A stretch of 28,480 nt of DNA, from the IMG/VR virus record IMGVR_UViG_3300030118_000218, positions 1,071 through 29,550 of that record. One strand, given 5' to 3'. Origin of the DNA: a virus. The notes under the pieces are model-generated. The model was not told the origin of the DNA. It worked only from the letters and a program-made list of their open reading frames with translations, and did not search any database. Positions 7,388 to 15,565 of this stretch are shown here, in pieces. A program made the position numbers and the translations under genes. How positions within the stretch are numbered: position 1 is the first letter of the stretch; each line of letters opens with the position of its first letter.

Positions 7388-7393
7388 GGATAT

Positions 7394-8170
7394 ATGGATA
7401 AATTATTTAAAACTGTAAGCATGAAAGCAGTTGATGAAGTAGAGGGAAAAGTCGAAGCAGTCTTTTCAAATTTTAATGAAGTTGATAGTGACGGTGACGT
7501 TGTTTTACCTAATGCAATCAAGTCGGGTTATGGTGACAGAGGTGTTGCAATGGTTTGGGCGCATGATTGGAAACGTGTCATTGGTCGTGGTGAAATTGTT
7601 GATGACGGAACAAAAGCAATATTCAAAGGTCAATTTATTATGGATACCCAAGAGGGTAAAGACGCATACAATACTGTAAAAGCAATGGGCGATTTGCAAC
7701 AATGGTCTTTTGGCTATGAAGTTCTTGATAGCGAAAAAGGTATGTTTAAAAAAGATAGTGATACTGAAATAGAAGTTCGTTATCTTAATGATGTTAAAGT
7801 TTGGGAAGTTTCCCCCGTGCTTGTTGGCGCCAATCAAAACACTTACACTATGGCGGTCAAACAAGATAAACCAAAAGGAAAAAAGTTTAGCGAGGAAGTT
7901 GAGGACGTACTTACTACGTTGACTTCATTAGTTAAAAGAGCAAGGGAGCTTACTGCCCTTAGACTAAGTAAAGAAAAAACATTATCAGAGGAATCCACTT
8001 TGTTAATTTCTGATTTGCAAGACGCTTTGCAGGAAGCACATCAAGATATTGATACATTGCTTTCAGTAGCAGCGCCTGAAGAAGCAGAAGTTGAAACTAT
8101 TGAGGACGACACTGAATTGTTATTAGAAACAGAGCGGGTCTTAATGGAAACATTTGACCCAGAATTGTAG
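7394..8170 (+). CDS. Prohead maturation protease, HK97 family
   Basis: This serine protease (family S78) cleaves the scaffold domain of the capsid protein during head maturation. The catalytic residues are visible as H57 in VWAHDWKRVIGRGE and S105 in LQQWSFGYEV. The preceding FNEVDSDGDVVLP is also typical. The C-terminal 100 residues are Glu-rich and helical, a common scaffold-like tail. At 258 residues the length is usual. AAGGA lies upstream of the ATG and the capsid gene follows 6 nt after its stop. Confidence 0.9.
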   Translation: MDKLFKTVSMKAVDEVEGKVEAVFSNFNEVDSDGDVVLPNAIKSGYGDRGVAMVWAHDWKRVIGRGEIVDDGTKAIFKGQFIMDTQEGKDAYNTVKAMGDLQQWSFGYEVLDSEKGMFKKDSDTEIEVRYLNDVKVWEVSPVLVGANQNTYTMAVKQDKPKGKKFSEEVEDVLTTLTSLVKRARELTALRLSKEKTLSEESTLLISDLQDALQEAHQDIDTLLSVAAPEEAEVETIEDDTELLLETERVLMETFDPEL

Positions 8171-8176
8171 GAGATT

Positions 8177-9430
8177 ATGAGCAAATTAATAGAACTCAAA
8201 AAGGAACTACAAGAGCTTAGAGAAAATACTCTTAATGAATTTAAGGATATGGATTCTACTGGCTTTGATTCTGACGCAAAAGAAAATTGGTCAAAAAGAA
8301 ATGAGCGTATGGCGGAATTGGTTGAAACAATCAAAGAAGCAACTCAAATCGAAAATGAAAAAAAAGAAATGGAAGCTGGTATAGAAGCTGGAAAAGTTGT
8401 AGAGCCAAAAGCAATACATAATCCAAAATCTGAAGCTCCAGAGTATAAGTCATTAGGTCAATTATTCATGGAATCCGATTCTTATAAAGCGTATAAAGAA
8501 ACAGGTCAAAAGAATATTAAATCTGAACTCAAGTATGACCCTAGAGTTGAATTAAAAACTACTGTGACTGAATCTAACTTCCCGCCAAGCGTAGTTAGAA
8601 GTCCAAGAATCCAAGAGTCTGCACAGTTAGACCCATTTGTAATTCCAGCTTTGATAGATACAATCACTACTGACCAATATCAGTATAAGTATCTTGAGGA
8701 AACTACATATACTAACAACGCAGCTCCAACCGCAGAAGGAAACGCACTCGGTGAAAACGCATTAGCTTTCACTGAAAGAACAGAGGAAATCAGAAAAATT
8801 GGAGCATTTATTCCAATGACTGAGGAACTTCTTGCTGACGTTTCAGCAGCGCAGGGCTACATTGACAGTAGATTAAGATTTATGGTTAGACAAACCATAT
8901 CAGACCAAATACTAGGTGGCTCAGGTTCAGGAGTGAACTTGACTGGTATTTTGAATAAATCAGGTATCAACTCCTTTAACTTTTCATCATTCTCAGGAAA
9001 CTTGAAAAGAATAGGACAAATTTTTGAAGCCATTACGGAAATTCAAAAAGACGCATTTATGCAACCTGACGCAATCATTATGCACCCTAGCGACTGGTAT
9101 CAAGTAGTGACAGAAGTCAACGCTGTGACAACAAGTGGTTCATTGAATCCATTGTTTGTTGGAGCTGGTGGCTTTGGAAACGCAGTATCCCCAACACTAT
9201 GGGGACTTCCTGTTGTTCCGTCAACTGAACTATCTGCTGGTACTTGCCTCGTTGGTGTTTTTGGTGGCGGTCAAGCTATCCACATTGTCGCAAGACAAGG
9301 TATGGAAGTAGCTATGTCTGATTCTCACGATGAAAACTTCGTGAAAGATATCGTTGTTATGAAAGCAACTGTTCGTATGGGATTACCTATATACAGAGCA
9401 ACTGCTTTTGCAAAAATTACAAACTTCTAA
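8177..9430 (+). CDS. Major capsid protein, HK97 fold
   Basis: The 417-residue product forms the icosahedral shell. Residues 1 to about 100 are a charged coiled-coil delta domain (LIELKKELQELRENT) that acts as scaffold and is likely removed by the upstream protease. The core has the family pattern: FTERTEEIRKIGAFIPMTEE, the DAIIMHPSDWY stretch, LWGLPVVPSTEL, and the C-terminal HDENFVKDIVVMKATVRMGL. GGAG precedes the ATG. Its codons include more C-ending forms (AAC, ATC, TTC) than nearby genes, as expected for the most expressed protein. A strong hairpin follows at 9450. Confidence 0.93.
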   Translation: MSKLIELKKELQELRENTLNEFKDMDSTGFDSDAKENWSKRNERMAELVETIKEATQIENEKKEMEAGIEAGKVVEPKAIHNPKSEAPEYKSLGQLFMESDSYKAYKETGQKNIKSELKYDPRVELKTTVTESNFPPSVVRSPRIQESAQLDPFVIPALIDTITTDQYQYKYLEETTYTNNAAPTAEGNALGENALAFTERTEEIRKIGAFIPMTEELLADVSAAQGYIDSRLRFMVRQTISDQILGGSGSGVNLTGILNKSGINSFNFSSFSGNLKRIGQIFEAITEIQKDAFMQPDAIIMHPSDWYQVVTEVNAVTTSGSLNPLFVGAGGFGNAVSPTLWGLPVVPSTELSAGTCLVGVFGGGQAIHIVARQGMEVAMSDSHDENFVKDIVVMKATVRMGLPIYRATAFAKITNF

Positions 9431-9449
9431 GGAAACTTAGATTAAGTAT

Positions 9450-9497
9450 GACTTTGATAACTCGCTCTAGCTTTAACGGGCAGGGCGAGTTAAAGTC
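9450..9497 (+). other. RNA hairpin downstream of the capsid gene
   Basis: GACTT, a TGA bulge and TAACTCGC (9450-9465) pair with GCGAGTTAAAGTC (9485-9497), giving 13 base pairs around a 19-nt loop. It lies 20 nt after the capsid stop and ends just before the AGGAAAG site of the next gene. There is no U-tract, so it is more likely a 3' mRNA stabiliser, a processing site or a brake on downstream translation than an intrinsic terminator. Confidence 0.5.
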
Positions 9498-9510
9498 AGG
9501 AAAGAAAATT

Positions 9511-9699
9511 ATGAAATTAAAAAAAGATGTTTATGTAAATGATGAGGGTAAAATTGCTGAAGCTCCACATGGCGAACTACCAAAGGGTTGGAAAAAAGGC
9601 AAACTACTTGGAGCAGCTGGGCAAGAAGTATCTGACCTAACTGCAAAAGAGTGGGGACTCTCTAAAGCTAAAGCACCTGCTGAAAACAAAGGCAAGTAA
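9511..9699 (+). CDS. Small basic head-region protein
   Basis: I start at ATG 9511 (MKLKKDVYVNDEGKIAEAPH), with AGGAAAG 6 nt upstream; a longer frame from 9448 would run through the hairpin at 9450-9497. The 62-residue product is Lys-rich, begins with a short beta hairpin and ends in a loose KAKAPAENKGK tail. It sits between capsid and connector genes, where small decoration or head-completion proteins are often found. No specific family is recognised. Confidence 0.65.
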   Translation: MKLKKDVYVNDEGKIAEAPHGELPKGWKKGKLLGAAGQEVSDLTAKEWGLSKAKAPAENKGK

Positions 9700-9705
9700 T
9701 TAATC

Positions 9706-10320
9706 ATGGCTATCGTAAATGGCTACTGCACGTTAGCTGAATTAAAAACATATTTAGGGTTGAGCGGTAGCGGTCAAGATGACAATTTAGAAAATGCTAT
9801 TGAGGGCGCAAGCCGTGAAATAGACCAATACACAGGACGTATATTTTATCAAACTGATAGTCAAGATAATTTTTATACGCCAAACAATTTCTTTATACAA
9901 GAAGTTGATGACATTTCCTCTGCTAGTGGTCTTGTTGTTAAATTAGATACAACAGATGACGGAACGCATGATACAACTCTTGTTAAAGATACTGACTTTG
10001 CATTGTTGCCTGTAAATGTTTCTAACGCACTTGACCAATATCAACCTTATACACATATTAAAATTTTAGATAATCGTTCAAGTGAACGTTTTGACCCCGA
10101 TATATTTAACAACATAAAAGTCACGGCTCAGTTCGGTTTTAGTTCTGTTCCTGACGCAATAAAACAAGCAACGTTTTTACAAGCAACTAGATTATTTAAA
10201 CGTAAAGATAGTCCGTTCAGCGTTTATGGTAATCCTGAAACAGGCACTAGCGAACTGTTTAATAAGTTTGACCCTGACGCATTAAAACTTATAAAAGGTT
10301 ATTCAAAAAGAAAATTGTGA
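9706..10320 (+). CDS. Head-tail connector protein, HK97 gp6-like
   Basis: The 204-residue product probably forms the ring under the portal to which the tail attaches. The N-terminal pattern YCTLAELKTYLGLSGSGQDD, then IEGASREIDQYTGRIF, is characteristic of gp6-like connectors, as is the late VPDAIKQATFLQATRLFKRK helix. An insertion in the middle makes it longer than the classic 110-residue form. There is no strong RBS (only a GCAAGTAA stretch), so it may be coupled to the gene before. Its stop overlaps the next start by 4 nt. Confidence 0.8.
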   Translation: MAIVNGYCTLAELKTYLGLSGSGQDDNLENAIEGASREIDQYTGRIFYQTDSQDNFYTPNNFFIQEVDDISSASGLVVKLDTTDDGTHDTTLVKDTDFALLPVNVSNALDQYQPYTHIKILDNRSSERFDPDIFNNIKVTAQFGFSSVPDAIKQATFLQATRLFKRKDSPFSVYGNPETGTSELFNKFDPDALKLIKGYSKRKL

Positions 10321-10853
10321 GCAGTCAAGAAACAAGTTTTAAATTACTTGGCGCAAATCAACTTCGTAAAAGATTAGATTTAGCAAACCTTACGTTAAAA
10401 CCATTAAGAACTTATTACAACGCAACGGGTCATGTAGTTGTTAAACAAGCAAAAAAAGAAGCTCCAAAAGATACAGGAAAAATAAGAGCAGGTATTGAGT
10501 TTAAATCTTTAGGAACAAGAGGTCGTATTCCTGCTGGTGTTAAAGTTAAATCTACTGCACCTTATAGTTCTTACGTTCATGGCTTTATGCACAAACCATT
10601 TAGACAATCAAAACCATTTAATAGAACTAAACCTCACTGGCCACCTATCTCTGCAATCTCAGGTTGGGCGCAACGTAAAGGAATAAATCCATATTTAGTT
10701 GCAAGAGCTATTGCAAAAAAAGGTACGCCAATAATTCCTTATCTTAAAATGGGTTATAATAACACCAGACAGCAAAGACGTTTATTGTTAGCAGTTGCGC
10801 ACAAAGATATAGAACGTCAATGGAATAAAAGTAGAAAGAGATTAACTAAGTAA
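10317..10853 (+). CDS. HK97 gp10-like head-tail joining protein
   Basis: A 178-residue very basic protein with the HK97-gp10 pattern: ATGHVVVKQAKKEAPKDTGK, then IRAGIEFKS and a later YSSYVHGFMHKPF. This family joins connector and tail. The insertion RTKPHWPPISAISGWAQRKG and the C-terminal RQQRRLLLAVAHKDIERQW are common in the family. It starts with GTG overlapping the previous stop (GTGA), and its last base is the first base of the next ATG, so the genes are tightly coupled. Confidence 0.8.
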   Translation: MSSQETSFKLLGANQLRKRLDLANLTLKPLRTYYNATGHVVVKQAKKEAPKDTGKIRAGIEFKSLGTRGRIPAGVKVKSTAPYSSYVHGFMHKPFRQSKPFNRTKPHWPPISAISGWAQRKGINPYLVARAIAKKGTPIIPYLKMGYNNTRQQRRLLLAVAHKDIERQWNKSRKRLTK

Positions 10854-11260
10854 TGGCTAGTTTGACAAGCATAAGAAATGCAATAAGAACTAATTTAGCA
10901 AATATAACTTCTTTAACAGTATTTGGATTTGTGCCTGATAGTATTGAGCCTCCTACGGCTATTGTTGGTGTTGTCGAATCTGTTAATTATGATTTAACTG
11001 AATCTAGGGGAGCTGACCGATATGAAATACCTGTATTCCTATATGTGTCAAGAGTTGACGCACAGGATAGTCAAGAAACACTTGACGGGTTTTTGGCTAG
11101 CTCTGGAAGTAGTTCTGTTAAAACACAAATTGAGAGTGATATAACGTTGGGCGGTGTCGCTCAATCTGTTAGAGTAGTAGAAGCAGATAATTACGGAGTT
11201 TACACGATAAACAACATTGATTATCTTGGAGTAGAATTTACAGTTGAGGTGATAGCGTAA
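10853..11260 (+). CDS. Tail terminator/completion protein
   Basis: This 135-residue protein has the layout of small tail-terminator proteins, which cap the tail tube: an N-terminal helix (SLTSIRNAIRTNLANI), a proline-rich turn (DSIEPPTAIVGV), beta strands (YEIPVFLYVSRVDAQDSQE) and a final strand pair ending VEFTVEVIA. The order connector, gp10-like, terminator, tail tube is the standard one. ATG 10853 overlaps the preceding TAA. Assignment rests on fold-like pattern and synteny. Confidence 0.7.
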   Translation: MASLTSIRNAIRTNLANITSLTVFGFVPDSIEPPTAIVGVVESVNYDLTESRGADRYEIPVFLYVSRVDAQDSQETLDGFLASSGSSSVKTQIESDITLGGVAQSVRVVEADNYGVYTINNIDYLGVEFTVEVIA

Positions 11261-11437
11261 ATGAGTTATATAGCAAGAGTTAGTTTCATGACGAAAGATA
11301 AATCTTTTGAAGTTGGCGATATAGTTTTAGATAGTGATATTCCCAAAAAGAGCAAGAAATGGGTAATCGAACAGAGTATAGTAGTTAAAGCAGACAGTAA
11401 AGAAGCTAAGGAAATTTTTAAAGGTGAGGAAGAATAA
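11261..11437 (+). CDS. Small hypothetical protein (58 aa)
   Basis: ATG 11261 directly follows the terminator stop and opens 58 codons (MSYIARVSFMTKDKSFEVGD). The predicted protein is a short beta-rich domain with KSFEVGDIVLDSDI and a Lys-rich middle, ending KGEEE. Small proteins like this, with a 'VGD' turn, recur between tail-terminator and tail-tube genes in phages, but I know no function. No separate RBS is needed because it is coupled to the gene before; GAGG at 11246 is about 11 nt upstream. Confidence 0.6.
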   Translation: MSYIARVSFMTKDKSFEVGDIVLDSDIPKKSKKWVIEQSIVVKADSKEAKEIFKGEEE

Positions 11438-11511
11438 TGGGTAGCGGATACGGATACGGAAAAAAACCAAAAAGAAGCGGAAGCAGACGCAGACGCAGAG
11501 GTAAAAAATAA
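11437..11511 (+). CDS. Arg/Gly/Lys-rich microprotein (24 aa)
   Basis: ATG 11437 overlaps the previous TAA, and the microgene's own TAA overlaps the ATG of the tail-tube gene (both TAATG). The 24-residue product begins MGSGYGYGKKPKRSG and ends in an Arg/Lys cluster; about half of its residues are basic. GTGAGGAAG just upstream is a good RBS. The precise stop/start overlaps on both sides argue for a real gene. The charge suggests binding to DNA, RNA or the acidic capsid or tail lumen, which is inference. Confidence 0.6.
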   Translation: MGSGYGYGKKPKRSGSRRRRRGKK

Positions 11512-12227
11512 TGGCTTTTAAACATGGAAAAGATACAAAGGTATTTGTTAACAGTTCTAATTACAGTTCTTATTTTAATCAAGCTGACGCAAATAGAACT
11601 AGCGATATAGCTGAATCTACTGCATTTGGAAGTTCATCAAAAACTTATATAGCAGGTGAAAAAGACGGAACTGTTTCTCTTACAGGATTTTTTGACGCTA
11701 CTGCTGACGCTGTGCTTCAACCATTACTTGGCGGTAATGAATTAGATTTAGTAGTTGGTATAGACGGATTAGACACAGGCGATTACGCAACGTTCTTAAA
11801 AGGTAATATAAATAATTATGGAGTATCTAGTCCTGTTGGGGATATAGTTGCTACTTCTATTGATGTTCAATCCAATGAGGGTATGTGGAACGGGGAAGTC
11901 TTAGTTGCTTCTGCGTTTACAACCACAGGCGCACAGGGTAGCGCAAATGATAATGCAAGTTCTACAAGCAATGGAGCTGGTGCTTTTGTTATAGTCACAA
12001 GCGTTAGTGGAACTAGCCCTACTGGTGATATAAAAATTCAGCACAGCGCTGATAATGTCACTTATGCAGATTTAATAACTTTCACTCAAGCAACTGCGGC
12101 GACCAGCGAGGTCAAGTTTGTTGCAGAGGGAACAACAATAAACAGGTATATTAGAGTACATAATACGATAGGTGGTAGTTCAACTCCGACAATAAATGCT
12201 ATTGTAGGATTTGGAAGAAATAATTAA
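11511..12227 (+). CDS. Tail tube protein, long paralogue
   Basis: A 238-residue protein whose first 130 residues align with the next gene: MAFxHGK, DxAESTxxGxSxKTYIxG, KDxTxxLTG, DATADA and YxxSSPVGDxV are shared. This is the major tail-tube type of long-tailed phages. Residues about 135-238 are an extra Ser/Thr/Ala-rich beta domain (SGTSPTGDIKIQHSADNVTY) resembling surface-exposed lectin or Ig-like domains on tail tubes. It is coupled to the microgene before it. Whether both paralogues are in the tube, or one is a minor or C-terminally decorated form, cannot be told here. Confidence 0.75.
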   Translation: MAFKHGKDTKVFVNSSNYSSYFNQADANRTSDIAESTAFGSSSKTYIAGEKDGTVSLTGFFDATADAVLQPLLGGNELDLVVGIDGLDTGDYATFLKGNINNYGVSSPVGDIVATSIDVQSNEGMWNGEVLVASAFTTTGAQGSANDNASSTSNGAGAFVIVTSVSGTSPTGDIKIQHSADNVTYADLITFTQATAATSEVKFVAEGTTINRYIRVHNTIGGSSTPTINAIVGFGRNN

Positions 12228-12238
12228 GGAGAAAAATT

Positions 12239-12649
12239 ATGGCATTTGTTCACGGAAAAAATTCAGTATTCAAACTTGATAACGCTTCAGGGTCGTTAAC
12301 TGATATTTCTAGTTATGTAAACAATGTTGATTTTCCAGAAACAGCAGACGTTGCCGAAACTTCTACATTAGGAGCTAGCAACAAGACATATATTGTAGGA
12401 TTAAAAGATTCTACTCTAGGCTTGACTGGTTTGTGGGACGCAACTGCGGACGCTATTTTTGGTGCTGTGGTCGGTCAAAGTGCAACTCTATCTTTTGAAT
12501 ATTCCCCAGAGGGAACTTCAAGCGGTAAGGTAAAATACACTGGCGAAGCAATCTTAACAAACTATTCTATTTCAAGTCCTGTTGGTGATGTTGTTGGATA
12601 TTCAGCAGATTTACAAGTTAGTGGAGCAGTCACTCGCGGAACTCATTAG
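12239..12649 (+). CDS. Tail tube protein, short paralogue
   Basis: The 136-residue product (MAFVHGKNSVFKLDNASG) is a compact beta-rich tube subunit and the closest relative of the gene before it, but lacks that gene's C-terminal domain. Shared motifs include ADVAETSTLGASNKTYI, LTGLWDATADAIFG and NYSISSPVGDVVGYS. AAGGAG lies upstream of the ATG. It is followed by the tail chaperone genes, as expected of a major tail protein. It may be the main tube protein, with the long version a decorated copy. Confidence 0.78.
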   Translation: MAFVHGKNSVFKLDNASGSLTDISSYVNNVDFPETADVAETSTLGASNKTYIVGLKDSTLGLTGLWDATADAIFGAVVGQSATLSFEYSPEGTSSGKVKYTGEAILTNYSISSPVGDVVGYSADLQVSGAVTRGTH

Positions 12650-12671
12650 TAAATATTAAAAGGAGGTTTAT

Positions 12672-13004
12672 ATGAAAAGACTTAATGTTAATGATATTCA
12701 GGATTTGCCTGATGTTCCAACCAAAGAAATTGAGTTAAAAGACTGGAACGTTTCTATTCTTATTAAGGGTATAACCAAAGCAATGCAAATTGAGTTGGGA
12801 GCTATGCTTGATAAAAAAGACGTTTCAGCTTTTGATTACCAAAAAGAACTTTTGAAGCATTGTGTTGTTGAGCCTGTTCTTACTGATAAGGATATTGATA
12901 ACCTATATGAAAAAAACGCAAATACAGTTGATTTAATATTTGCGGAAATAAATTCTTTGAACGGAATTGGAGGCTCTGCTTCGGCAGACGAATTTCCAGA
13001 ATAA
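12672..13004 (+). CDS. Tail assembly chaperone, G-type
   Basis: This 110-residue protein has the lambda gpG-like pattern of tail chaperones, which coat the tape measure protein during tail assembly: a beta N-terminus (IELKDWNVSILIKGITKAM), then helices with LLKHCVVEPVLTDKDIDNLY. A strong AAAAGGAGG precedes the ATG. The end of the gene overlaps a second frame (12967-13182) in the +1 phase, and the junction reads TTT CCA GAA TAA at 12993-13004. It lies between tail tube and tape measure, where the G/GT pair always sits. Confidence 0.8.
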   Translation: MKRLNVNDIQDLPDVPTKEIELKDWNVSILIKGITKAMQIELGAMLDKKDVSAFDYQKELLKHCVVEPVLTDKDIDNLYEKNANTVDLIFAEINSLNGIGGSASADEFPE

Positions 13005-13182
13005 TCCAGATTTAAGATTTCAATTTCAACTCGCTAAAGACTTAGGTATGACTGTGACTGAGTTGCGTAGTAAAATGCCCTTAAAAGAATATAACCAATG
13101 GATTGGGTTGTATACTATGGAAAACGAGGAAAGAAATAAGCAAATAGCTATGGCGGAAGCACAAAGGAATAAACGTGGGTAA
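12967..13182 (+). CDS. Tail assembly chaperone, T part made by frameshift
   Basis: This frame is open from 12961 and encodes NNPDLRFQFQLAKDLGMTV, then ELRSKMPLKEYNQWIG, a pattern typical of the T half of G-T chaperones. It has no good independent start: TTG 12967 has no RBS. Relative to the G frame it is +1 (or -2). A +1 slip of the Phe codon at TTT-C (12993-12996) would give SADEF-QNNPD and a 169-residue fusion. A -2 slip near GGAGGC (12969) is an alternative. The T part ends by overlapping the tape measure start by 8 nt. Confidence 0.72.
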   Translation: MEALLRQTNFQNNPDLRFQFQLAKDLGMTVTELRSKMPLKEYNQWIGLYTMENEERNKQIAMAEAQRNKRG

Positions 13183-15565
13183 GAACGCAGATATTGCAAT
13201 TAATATAATTACTAAAGGTGTAAGCCGTGCAAAAAATTCTTTAAATGGTCTAAACGAAAAAGTAAAAGGATTATCAGGTTTTGCTAAAACAGCAGCGGTT
13301 GCTGTTGGTGTTGCTCTTGCTCAAGCCATAAGAGGTGCGGTCAAAGGTTTCATGGACTTTGATGACGCAATGACACAGTCCTTAGCAATCATGCAAACTA
13401 CTGTTCAACAACAAGAACAGATGAAAAGAGCAGCGCGAGATGTTGCAACAGAATTTAGAGTTTCAAACAAAGACGCAGCGGAATCGTTTTTCTTTTTAGC
13501 TTCTGCTGGATTAGACGCAGAGCAATCGGTAGCAGCTTTACCTCAAGTCACTAAGTTCGCCCAAGCAGGAATGTTCGACATGGCAACTGCAACTGACTTA
13601 GCAACTGACGCCCAATCTGCATTAGGTCTTACTGTTAAAGACGCGCAACAAAACTTAGAAAATCTAACCCGTGTGACTGACGTTCTTGTAAAAGCAAACC
13701 AATTAGCCAACGCTTCTGTTCAACAATTCTCTGAAGCATTAACGACAAAATCTGGAGCAGCGTTAAAGGTTGTAAATAAAGATATTGAGGAAGGTGTTGC
13801 TGTCTTAGCAGCGTTTGCCGATAGAGGTGTTAAAGGTGCTGAGGCTGGTGATAAGTTAAATCAAGTATTAAGAGATATTCCAAGAGCTACCGCAAAGAAC
13901 GGGGAGGAATTTAAAAAACTTGGATTAGAAATGTTTGACGCTGAGGGCAATATGAAAAATGTTGCTGACATAATTGAAAACTTAGATGAAGTTTTGAAAC
14001 CAATGTCTGATGAACTCAAAGCAAGTACGCTTGACCAACTTGGTTTAAATCGTGGTGTAGCTGACGCTGTAAAAATATTGAGTGGAGCTGGTGACCAGAT
14101 TAGAGAATATGAAAAAGCACTTAGGAGTTCGGGTGGTGCTACTGAGGAAGTTGCTGAAAATCAAATGGATTCTTTACGGGCGCAAACTGAGATTATGGGA
14201 AGTAAGTTTTCTGAACTTGGTTTAATAATTATGGATAAAGTTGCACCTGCACTTGAGGGAACTGTTGGTTTAATAAACACATTGCTTGACGGATTAATTG
14301 ATACAAGTGAAGAAGTTGAAGCAAGCGCAATTTTGTATGATGAACTTGCTAAGAAATATGGTATTACAACAACAGCAGTTCACTCTCAAAATGACGCATT
14401 GAACGACCAACTTATTGCAGAAAAAGAAGCAAGAGATGAAACAAAACGTCTTGTAGATATGTACGCAGAATATACAGACGGCATTTTATTTGCTGAAGCT
14501 GTGCAACGTGATATGCAAAATAATTTACATGAGCTTGATAGAGAAACTGCAAACTATACAAAAACAGTTGAGGATTCTACTGAAGTTGTAAATGAAAACG
14601 CAGAAGCAGAGGAAAAAGCAGCGAAAGCAAAAAGAGATATTGCATTACCAACTCTTAATCGTGTTATTGACGCAATGGAAAATCTTAATGACATTTATGA
14701 GGAGCAAGAGGATTTATTAGCAAAGCAAGAAAAAGCAAGTGAAAAAGTTGCGAAGTCACAAAATAGAGAAAAAGCATTAACAAGTCAAAGAGATTTTGCT
14801 TTACAGAAACTTATTGAAGCACAAGAGCAATCTAAAAAAGTCACAATAGAGGAAGAACTTGCAATTATCAAAGCTAACCAAAGGTTGCAAGAAGCTAAAG
14901 ATAATTTAGACGGAACAAGACAAAAACAAATTGAATATGAGATAGCGCAGAAAAAAGTTAATGAAGCTATTGAAAAATCTACCTCTGCAACTAGAGAAGA
15001 AATAGAAGCAAAAAATGATTATCAAAGAGCCTTAGATGATTTAGAAAGACAACAGCAAAAAACTGAGGAATTACAAAGGGCTTTGACTGAAGCTCAAAAA
15101 GAATATAATGACGCTACTGCTGAAACTCCTCTTAACTTAATGAAAATAGCTAACGCTAAAAAAGAATTAGATGACGCATTACAAAAACAATTAGAGCTTG
15201 GAACTTTTAATGAAGCACTAAATCAAATGGTAGATATGGGATTAGGAAGTTTTATGGAACTACGGCAGGGATATTTTGATATGATTTTTGCAATGAAAAA
15301 TGGTGTAGCCCCTAGCACTTCTAGTACGACTTCATCTAGTAGTGGGGATAAATTTGATACTGAGGGAAACATTGTTCCTGAAAATGAGTTTCCTGCTCCA
15401 CCTGTTAGTGATTTTGATGTAAGAAATAGAACACATGTTCCGCAGGGAAATAAAACTACAATTAATTTGAATATGCAGGGTATTGCATTAACGCAAATGG
15501 AAGTCACGGAATCTGTTGCTGAGGTTATAAGGCGTGCAAGAAACGAAGGATTGGACGTAGGGTAA
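13175..15565 (+). CDS. Tail tape measure protein
   Basis: The 796-residue product sets tail length and forms part of the DNA channel. Residues 1-350 hold the conserved core: an N-terminal helix, a hydrophobic segment (TAAVAVGVALAQAI), FDDAMTQSLAIM, FRVSNKDAAESFFFLASAGL and the LTKxSGAALK-like region. Residues about 480-670 are a long coiled coil rich in Glu, Lys and Gln. The C-terminus is a Ser/Thr-rich linker and a final helix. If 1.5 Å per residue applies, the tail would be roughly 120 nm. GTG 13175 has AAAGGA 6-7 nt upstream. Confidence 0.92.
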   Translation: MGKNADIAINIITKGVSRAKNSLNGLNEKVKGLSGFAKTAAVAVGVALAQAIRGAVKGFMDFDDAMTQSLAIMQTTVQQQEQMKRAARDVATEFRVSNKDAAESFFFLASAGLDAEQSVAALPQVTKFAQAGMFDMATATDLATDAQSALGLTVKDAQQNLENLTRVTDVLVKANQLANASVQQFSEALTTKSGAALKVVNKDIEEGVAVLAAFADRGVKGAEAGDKLNQVLRDIPRATAKNGEEFKKLGLEMFDAEGNMKNVADIIENLDEVLKPMSDELKASTLDQLGLNRGVADAVKILSGAGDQIREYEKALRSSGGATEEVAENQMDSLRAQTEIMGSKFSELGLIIMDKVAPALEGTVGLINTLLDGLIDTSEEVEASAILYDELAKKYGITTTAVHSQNDALNDQLIAEKEARDETKRLVDMYAEYTDGILFAEAVQRDMQNNLHELDRETANYTKTVEDSTEVVNENAEAEEKAAKAKRDIALPTLNRVIDAMENLNDIYEEQEDLLAKQEKASEKVAKSQNREKALTSQRDFALQKLIEAQEQSKKVTIEEELAIIKANQRLQEAKDNLDGTRQKQIEYEIAQKKVNEAIEKSTSATREEIEAKNDYQRALDDLERQQQKTEELQRALTEAQKEYNDATAETPLNLMKIANAKKELDDALQKQLELGTFNEALNQMVDMGLGSFMELRQGYFDMIFAMKNGVAPSTSSTTSSSSGDKFDTEGNIVPENEFPAPPVSDFDVRNRTHVPQGNKTTINLNMQGIALTQMEVTESVAEVIRRARNEGLDVG

